A DNA stretch of 64,000 nucleotides, taken from assembly GCA_030581615.1 (NCBI GenBank), contig JAKTTT010000045.1, positions 109,154 through 173,153 on the forward strand, read 5' to 3'. Under the pieces are notes generated by a model, which saw only the letters and a list, made by a program, of their open reading frames with translations, ran no database searches and was not told the DNA's origin. Both the position numbers and the translations under genes were made by a program. This DNA comes from Alloascoidea africana. Its lineage: Eukaryota > Ascomycota > Alloascoideomycetes > Alloascoideales > Alloascoideaceae. Shown here piece after piece: positions 57,373 through 64,000 of the stretch. Numbering within the stretch: the stretch's first letter is position 1; each line of letters starts with the position of its first letter.

Positions 57373-60300
57373 GAAGGGTAATAAAAAAATGTTAGTTTAA
57401 TTTCGTGATAGACATTAGGCAAAAGATGTGATTTAGTCAAGTTTTTTCGAATTCTGGGTCATTTTTTAATTCAATCTAGTTTATACAAATAGCATACAGT
57501 AATTCAGATCATTGGTTCCTTCTTCCACAAAACAGTTTGCTGCGGGTTCAAATGTCTATTGGACGAACTAAGCAAGTCAATTCACATCGCATTTCTACTT
57601 ACTCCAGGATTATTCCCGGGATGAAATGAGTATTTATTGGAACTGAACGTTATGTATAAGAAACTCCTTTGAATTCACACAAAACCTTGAACTGCGTATA
57701 GAAGAAGCAAATTACAATAACAGTTTCCTATTCAGAACGAAACTGTTTACATGAAGCCAGAGATTATATTGGGGTGTTTTTTAACCTAGCCTAAGGTACA
57801 ACCAAATAAGTTTTTCCAGGTTGCACTGAAAAAAAACAGTAGTAGTTAGTAACTTGTGAGAATTGAATACTTTTTAGCTTACTAAAACAAACATCTGAGA
57901 AGAGATGTGACGAGACTCTTCTTCTTTCGGTTGTTTTCCAAAGTAAATTCGTCTACCTTTGTGATTTTAGACCTTGCTGTCTTGGTGTATTCCAGGTATA
58001 GCTTTTCGTATGTTTGCTTTAGTCTTGGACTCCCAGAATATGGTATATGTTTGATGTAACCTCTGTTCTCAGAGCGGTCTCTTGAGATTACGAGAATGAA
58101 TATTTATTGATGTTTTCATCTTTGAGATCTTTTATTCATTGATATTAGGCCCATTGACTTTGAACAATAGAAGCATGCTAATGTGCCTGATGTCTATTCA
58201 TTTGTTTGACAAGTAAAAAAATGAATTTTCTTACTAAAGATGTACACCACCAAAAACAGTGAGGATCTTGGAATATTGAGAATTAATTCATTCAGTTAGT
58301 CAATTTTCAGAAAATATAACAGACCTCAATTTGTTGCATACCTGTGAATAGGGGATTAGTTGAAAACCTTCGTAAGAATCTTCCTGTAGGCATAGTTTTT
58401 GTTTTTAGTCTACTTTATAATGGAGACAGAGAAATACAATTCCCTAGACAAGTGTTTTTGATACACCTCATTAAAGAAGAAAATAGGGAAATTTTTGGCT
58501 TTTTTCGCCTTCGCTGTACTTACTCTAGGTTCGTTGTTGACAAAAGTAGATCGAATAGTAAACAATTCTCCATGTCTTTCTTTCAAGAATTGTTTTTAAA
58601 TAGCAGCGCTTTATCTTTTCTTTTGCTCTTTTTCAGGTGTATTGCATTTTTTTGACCTTAGTGTAACAAACGACACTTTGTTGGATCTTTTTTGACAACA
58701 AAATGACAATCCTTAGGAAAAGTTGAACAAATATAACCCATGCCTTCGCACCAAGCTCTGGAAGCTCACCAATACTTTCTAAACACATTAATATGCCTAC
58801 CAGAACGTCTACTGGGAGTTCATTTGTTAAGCTTTTTATTAGGTTTAGTCACATTTTACTACAGATATATTGAGTTCTCCTTTTATAAAATAAAGAGCAG
58901 AGAAGTATATTCAATACTAGCAAAAGGTAAAGCTTCTAAAAATGATCTGACTAGAGCACATTAAGGGGCAATGAGCAAAATGAATATATGATGTCGTACT
59001 ACTTTTTGTTAAGAAAGCAATATCCATTGACTGGCATCCCTTTCCCCTACTTATTTCTATCTTTATTTCCACAATTGTATCAGTGCTTCATATGAAACGA
59101 GCATCTGTTGAAATTTGGTCTTCTTGGCATCTTATGGCATGCCAAAGAGGCAATCAAAAGAAAGTACACAGAAAATATGTTGAGATGCTGTCAGCAACAA
59201 TTTTACCAACCTTAATCATTTCAAGCAGAGATCATTTGTTAGTATTAAACCTCTAAAATTAGCTTCTATCTCATGCTATTTGTTGGATAAACACTTTACT
59301 AGCCTAATAAAACTGCCAAGTTACTAGACATAAAGGTACATTCTCATAAAGCATATATCTAAGAAGTTATGGCCGACATTTTGGTGGTGTTTTCTCGCAA
59401 TACGAAGTAGTTACTACTTCGAATAGGCTCAGCGCTTTCTTACTATTCTATAATTCGTGGAAATAGTATGATGATCACTATTCACTCACCCATTCTGCTC
59501 TCTCTTCTTAAAACTAGATCAAATTATTTTTGACCGTCTTGGCATACGTACTATTTTGACTATACTTACAAAAATGAGGGCTATGTAGATTTCAATGGCT
59601 CAATTTGCTTAAAGGCCTATTTTTGTGTTTCTCGGAATTATTGATCTCGTTGATTTTCTATAACATTTACTGGCCATTTGAATGTCATGATCTTCAGCCA
59701 TCCATTATGATCCTGTATAGCCAAAACCAAGATGAATATTTCTCAGTGATCTTCACTACCTGCTAGCAAGCACTCGAAATCACACAGCTTAGAAGCTAAA
59801 TATAATAAAAAGATGGAAATGAGCGTCAACGATGACATTTTATCAATCATTAACTTGAAGTAACAATATAATGCATGTTAATGTTGAAAAATAAAGGCCG
59901 TTTGGGTGAAAAGCTACTATCAAGATTAATAAAACAATCGTTTTAACAAACTGTTTCTTACTATAAGTAAAAGATCCTATGAATCACAAAGCCGTGAGCC
60001 TAAAGGTGTTGTAATATTGTGGTGGTTCTACTAGTTTGAGGAGGGCTGTGCTGAGAAAGTATGGTGCTCTAGACACTCGCATAAAGCATCTAGACGATTC
60101 AAGTACGTTTTAGGAATGTTAGGAAATTGATCCAGATGCACCTGCATAAACTCAGAGAAATCATTCTAAAGAGTATACGGCTGCCGTATAACCAATTTAC
60201 ATAGCCACAAAGGAAACATTTGGTAAAGTCTTAGAAACATACCTTAAATTCCAGTAGTGAGGGCCTTAATATTTGTCGGCAATAATAAACTGGAAATTGC

Positions 60301-61732
60301 AGCGATACCAACAAATTCTTCTGTTGGTACTGGGAAAGATAGCTCCATTTCGAATAACTTGGGCATAATTGTTGCCAAAGTTCATTTGACCGTTGATCTT
60401 GTGGAAAGCAGGAGAATTGGACTTTCAACGTTTGAGTTCTGGGATTATCCCCTTACCAATCAAATTGAATCAAATATTCAACACTGTGAAACAAGAGAGT
60501 GTTCTATTTTCACTATCATTCTTCGCTCTGTTTTAACTATACGATGTAGGCTGTGTTGTATTTTGAATCAGCAAGTTTCATGGATCGCGTGCCCATTTTT
60601 TTTGATAGGGTTAAATATATAAAAAATCGGCAAGCGGTCTTGGCTCCAAAACTCAGCTTGGTAATTATGAGAATTCACAATCATTTTGCAAGCTTTTAAT
60701 CAATTGATAGTAGGTTATACATCAGGTAGCTAATGGATACTACTTGATGACTAGATTTGGTATTTCACCATACCTTTATCACAGCTAGAATTATTTTAGC
60801 GCCCTCACACTCTTCAGCACCTCATTTCCATGTTGAAAGATGCTCTGATCAAAGATTTGAATCGGATTTCCAAATGCAGAGACGACTTAAAGCAAAGCTT
60901 AATAAATGGCTTACAAAAGTTTTTCCTTTTTCTGTTAGTAATTGCCATTCAGGTTTCTGATATCTATGTTAAATCTAGATCGTTAGAGAATGCAGGTACA
61001 TCCTCCTCTTCAATTAGTTTTAAATTTACATTATTAGTGTGTTTAAAAATTTCGGTAGTTCCAATATTACTCCAATTACATTATTCCTTTACAGCTTGAC
61101 GTTTTCCAGCTGAAACGGCACAGCCATTTTCAGTGGCAGTTCAATTATTTCCCCCTTTGTCGATCATCACAGGCACGAGAAGTACGAACAGGCATCATTA
61201 TGCAGGTCCCACTAACGCTGCTCTAACTCCACATCGCTGCAGAGATCATTGAAAACAAAAGACAGAATCAATCTAAAACCCTTTCTTACTACAACAAGAG
61301 CTCTGAAGACACACAAAGATAAGCATCATTAATCAAGTAAGCCTTAAAATTTTCTACTAATGATCAAAGACAAATCTCTAACAGGTGATATATTCATCGC
61401 AACCAACAATATCCAGACCATAGAATTAGGAAATAAAAACTAAATTTATTTCCTTTGATACCACAGAAACAGAAAGCAGGAATTCATATTATTATTTATT
61501 AAAAAAGTGTTTGTGTCATGCTAGACGTAAGCCAGGCAGCGGTAGAATATGCTAGTCAATCGATAACAACAATTGGCATAGATCTATCATGAATGTTTCC
61601 TATTTATAGAGATTACAGAATAGGCAAGCTTTTCTCTATATAAAAGGGCCATATCTTCTGAATTAATTCCAATTCTTTCAGACATTATAGTATTCTATAC
61701 TTTGCCCCCTCTGAAAATTGAATCCTTAAGAA
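57373..61732. other. 4.4 kb AT-rich region without a recognisable gene
   Basis: The longest gap in the window. ATG-started frames exist (58740-58964 with 74 codons and a hydrophobic core; 60830-61099 with 89 codons and two hydrophobic stretches; 60757-60960 overlapping it in another phase), but none has a recognised product or an upstream signal. The region is AT-rich without long direct repeats, tRNA boxes or LTR-like ends visible by eye. It could be regulatory, contain fast-evolving small genes or decayed sequence. It flanks two lineage-specific secreted-protein genes. Confidence 0.4.
61637..61645 (+). promoter_or_regulatory. TATA box of the repeat-protein gene
   Basis: TATATAAAA 96 bp upstream of the ATG at 61733, a strong consensus at a normal distance for a regulated or highly expressed yeast gene. 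Confidence 0.75.
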
Positions 61733-64000
61733 ATGAAATACACCACATTGATTGTTCCAGCCGCCGCAGCGCTGGCTCTTCCTACTTTGAGACCTGAAGC
61801 ATACGAAGAGAAAGACAAGACTAAACAACTCTCTAACGATTCCAATTCCGCTACTCTTCAACCTACCTCTACTGTTCTTGAACCTGGAGTGCATCCCACC
61901 AACTTTGCAAAGCGTGTTGACGATCAAACTGACAGTGAAAATGACAACAAAACTTTTGAGCCCTCAAAATCCACTTTGAAATTTGTTGGTTCATCCAAGG
62001 TTCAGACCAGAACAAAAATTGCTACTTCTCCAACATTAGCAGCTTCTCCTGATGTTTGGTCAGACTCTGATTCGGATGTCAGCATCGAGGATGAATACAA
62101 GAAGGCAATCTTAGCCAAACGAATCAAGAAGGCTAAATCGAGAAAGACTATTAGATCCAAGAAGAGAGATTCCGACTCTGATTCCGACTCCGATTCAGAC
62201 TACGACAAGAAGTTGAAGAAGAGAGATTCAGACTCTGAGTCTAACTCTAATTCTGAGTCTGATTCCGACTACGATAAGAAGTTGAAGAAGAGAGATTCTG
62301 GTTCTGATTCCGACTCCGACTCCGATTCCGACTACGACAAGAAAAAGTTGAAGAAGAGAGATTCTGACTCTGAGTCTGATTCTAATTCTGATTCCGATTC
62401 CGACTACGATAAGAAGTTGAAGAAGAGAGACTCTGGTTCTGATTCCGACTCCGACTCCGATTCCGACTACGACAAGAAGTTGAGAAAGAGAGACTCCAAG
62501 AAGTTGAAGAAGAGAGCCTTGAAGTTGAAGAAGAGAGATTCTGACTCTGAGTCTAATTCTAATTCTGAATCTAATTCTAATTCTGATTCTGATTGCGACT
62601 ACAACAAGAAGTTGAGAAAGAGAGACTCCAAGAAGTTGAAGAAGAGAGCCTTGAAGTTGAAGAAGAGAGATTCTGACTCTGAGTCGAATTCTAATTCTGA
62701 GTCTAATTCTAATTCTGAGTCTGATTCTAATTCTGAGTCTGATTCTAATTCTGAGTCTGATTCTAACTCTGATTCTGATTCCGACTACAACAAGAAGTTG
62801 AGAAAGAGAGACTCCAAGAAGTTGAGGAAGAGAACCTTGAAGTTGAAAAAGAGAGATTCTGACTCTGAGTCGAATTCTAATTCTGAGTCTGATTCTAATT
62901 CTGAGTCTGATTCTAACTCTGATTCTGATTCCGACTACAACAAGAAGTTGAGAAAGAGAGACTCTGGTTCTGATTCCGACTCCGACTCCGATTCCGACTC
63001 CGACAAGAAGTTGAGAAAGAGAGACTCCAAGAAGTTGAAGAAGAGAGCCTTGAAGTTGAAGAAGAGAGATTCTGACTCTGAGTCTGAGTCTGATTCCGAC
63101 TCCGATTCCGACTACAACAAGAAGTTGAGAAAGAGAGACTCCAAGAAGTTGAAGAAGAGAGCCTTCAAGTTGAAGAGAGATTCTGACTCTGACTCTGATT
63201 CTAATTCTGATTCTGATTCCGACTACGACAAGAAAAAATTGAAGAAGAGAGATTCTGACTCTGAGTCCGATTCTGATTCTGATTGTGACTACGACAGATT
63301 GAAGAAGAGAGATTCCGATTCCGACTCCGACTCCGATTCTGACTACGACAAGAAGTTGAGAAAGAGAGACTCCAAGAAGTTGAAGAAGAGAGCCTTGAAG
63401 TTGAAGAAGAGAGATTCTGACTCTGAGTCTGATTCTAATTCTGATTCCGATTCCGACTACGATAAGAAGTTGAAGAAGAGAGATTCTGATTCTGAGTCCG
63501 ATTCTGATTCCGATTCCGACTACGATAAGAAGTTGAAGAAGAGAGACTCCAAGAAGTTGAAGAAGAGAGCCTTCAAGTTGAAGAGAGATTCTGACTCTGA
63601 GTCTGATTCTAATTCTGATTCTGATTCTGACTACGACAAGAAAAAGTTGAAGAAGAGAGATTCTGACTCTGATTCTAATTCTGATTCTGATTCCGACTAC
63701 GACAAGAAAAAGTTGAAGAAGAGAGATTCTGACTCTGACTCTGAGTCTGATTCTAATTCTGAGTCTGATTCTAACTCTGATTCTGATTCCGACTACGACA
63801 AGAAGTTGAGAAAGAGAAACTCCAAGAAGTTGAAGAAGAGAGCCTTGAAGTTGAAAAAGAGAGATTCTGACTCTGAGTCGAATTCTAATTCTGAGTCTGA
63901 TTCTAATTCTGAGTCTGATTCTAACTCTGATTCTGATTCCGACTACAACAAGAAGTTGAGAAAGAGAGACTCCAAGAAGTTGAGGAAGAGAACCTTGAAG
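61733..64000 (+). CDS. Secreted modular Ser-Asp/Lys-Arg repeat protein, Kex2-type precursor (3' end beyond window)
   Basis: Open for 756 codons with no stop before the window end, so the gene is partial. Residues 1-17 ([17 protein letters not shown]) form a signal peptide. A 128-residue pro-like region follows, with dibasic KR at 60-61, 129-130 and 144-145. From residue 146 there are 19 acidic modules of D-S-(D/E/G/N)-S pairs ending in DYDKK or DYNKK and a KKR, RKR or LKR cluster. Between some modules lie short basic units DSKKLKKR and ALKLKKR (also [13 protein letters not shown]). Every module ends in a Lys-Arg suitable for Kex2 cleavage, and trailing basics would be trimmed by Kex1. Predicted products are acidic peptides of roughly 15-40 residues plus tiny basic ones. 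The many SxxD/E serines are also CK2/Fam20-like sites. Alternatives are an uncleaved charge-block cell-surface protein or, less likely given the leader, an intracellular one. Family not recognised. Confidence 0.85.
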   Translation, partial: MKYTTLIVPAAAALALPTLRPEAYEEKDKTKQLSNDSNSATLQPTSTVLEPGVHPTNFAKRVDDQTDSENDNKTFEPSKSTLKFVGSSKVQTRTKIATSPTLAASPDVWSDSDSDVSIEDEYKKAILAKRIKKAKSRKTIRSKKRDSDSDSDSDSDYDKKLKKRDSDSESNSNSESDSDYDKKLKKRDSGSDSDSDSDSDYDKKKLKKRDSDSESDSNSDSDSDYDKKLKKRDSGSDSDSDSDSDYDKKLRKRDSKKLKKRALKLKKRDSDSESNSNSESNSNSDSDCDYNKKLRKRDSKKLKKRALKLKKRDSDSESNSNSESNSNSESDSNSESDSNSESDSNSDSDSDYNKKLRKRDSKKLRKRTLKLKKRDSDSESNSNSESDSNSESDSNSDSDSDYNKKLRKRDSGSDSDSDSDSDSDKKLRKRDSKKLKKRALKLKKRDSDSESESDSDSDSDYNKKLRKRDSKKLKKRAFKLKRDSDSDSDSNSDSDSDYDKKKLKKRDSDSESDSDSDCDYDRLKKRDSDSDSDSDSDYDKKLRKRDSKKLKKRALKLKKRDSDSESDSNSDSDSDYDKKLKKRDSDSESDSDSDSDYDKKLKKRDSKKLKKRAFKLKRDSDSESDSNSDSDSDYDKKKLKKRDSDSDSNSDSDSDYDKKKLKKRDSDSDSESDSNSESDSNSDSDSDYDKKLRKRNSKKLKKRALKLKKRDSDSESNSNSESDSNSESDSNSDSDSDYNKKLRKRDSKKLRKRTLK
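62168..64000 (+). repeat. Nested tandem-repeat array within the modular secreted protein
   Basis: Higher-order units of about 60-190 bp are built from 6-bp steps (GATTCT, GATTCC, AATTCT, GAGTCT) and a 45-bp basic block (encoding [15 protein letters not shown]). Acidic modules come in two synonymous styles: TCC/GAC-rich ones (DSGSDSDSD type) and TCT/GAT/AAT/GAG-rich ones. This indicates separate duplication of blocks rather than simple slippage. The array continues to the window edge. Copy number in an assembly may be unreliable. Confidence 0.92.

Noticed and set aside
58740-58964. 74-codon ATG frame with a hydrophobic core.
   Set aside because: No similarity, promoter signal or neighbouring exon supports it; kept only as part of the gap description.
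61685-61927. Antisense frame over the 5' end of the repeat-protein gene.
   Set aside because: It overlaps the signal-peptide region of a much better-supported gene and has no recognisable product.
62168-64000. CRISPR-like array of repeats.
   Set aside because: The repeats are coding, in frame, of variable length and eukaryotic; there are no constant repeats with unique spacers.
1-64000. tRNA, rRNA or transposon sequences.
   Set aside because: No paired A/B boxes with a foldable cloverleaf, no LTR pairs and no reverse-transcriptase or transposase motifs were seen by eye on either strand.

Overview
The window is nuclear DNA from a budding yeast (Saccharomycotina). The gene set is typical of the group (SPE3, ASC1, DDC1, VRG4, RSA1, CMS1, BIO3/BIO4, GCN4, FAU1, a SCT1/GPT2-type acyltransferase, GPI8, STE12, ADE6), and promoters carry TATA boxes. 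Introns are short (47-113 nt) with GTATGT, GTAAGT or GTACGT donors and TACTAAC or CTAAC branch points. CTG codons fall at invariant leucines (GALNK motif of VRG4, ELGLAL of ADE6), so CUG is read as leucine and the CUG-Ser and CUG-Ala clades are unlikely. I cannot name the genus. At least ten genes here have introns, many more than their S. cerevisiae counterparts, and several exons are very short. I rebuilt gene models from splice signals and protein similarity recalled from memory; no search was run.

Layout. 0-10 kb: the 5' end of SPE3 (minus, continuing off the left edge), ASC1 with a 10-nt exon, a 976-residue single-pass membrane protein, a PAR32-like protein and DDC1. 10-20 kb: VRG4, an unexplained 1.7 kb gap, RSA1, a tail-anchored FHA protein and an RGS-domain protein. 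20-29 kb: divergent BIO4/BIO3 with three Gcn4-type sites between them, a stand-alone ArgC-type reductase (normally half of the fungal Arg5,6 polyprotein), a spliced secreted EEP-fold protein, CMS1 and a CENP-T/Cnn1 homologue. 29-47 kb: a Tre1/Tre2-like inactive peptidase, a DHA1 transporter, GCN4 with a three-uORF leader, FAU1, SCT1/GPT2, a Zn2Cys6 regulator, GPI8 and STE12. 47-64 kb: an OPT transporter, ADE6, a small GPI-anchored serine-rich protein, more than 4 kb without a recognisable gene, and a strongly repetitive secreted protein that runs off the right edge.

The most unusual object is the right-edge gene (from 61733, open to 64000). It encodes a signal peptide, a short pro-region, then 19 acidic Ser-Asp/Glu/Asn modules. 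Each module ends in a Lys/Arg cluster of the Kex2 type, and basic mini-modules (DSKKL, ALKL, AFKL, TLKL) sit between them. It looks like a precursor cut into many acidic and cationic peptides, or a charge-block secreted phosphoprotein. I do not recognise it as a known family.

A regulatory theme links several genes. GCN4 has a leader whose first uORF encodes Met-Ala-Cys, as in S. cerevisiae. The BIO4-BIO3 promoter carries three TGACTCA sites, and the arginine gene has a near-match close to its start. All three would fit general amino-acid control.
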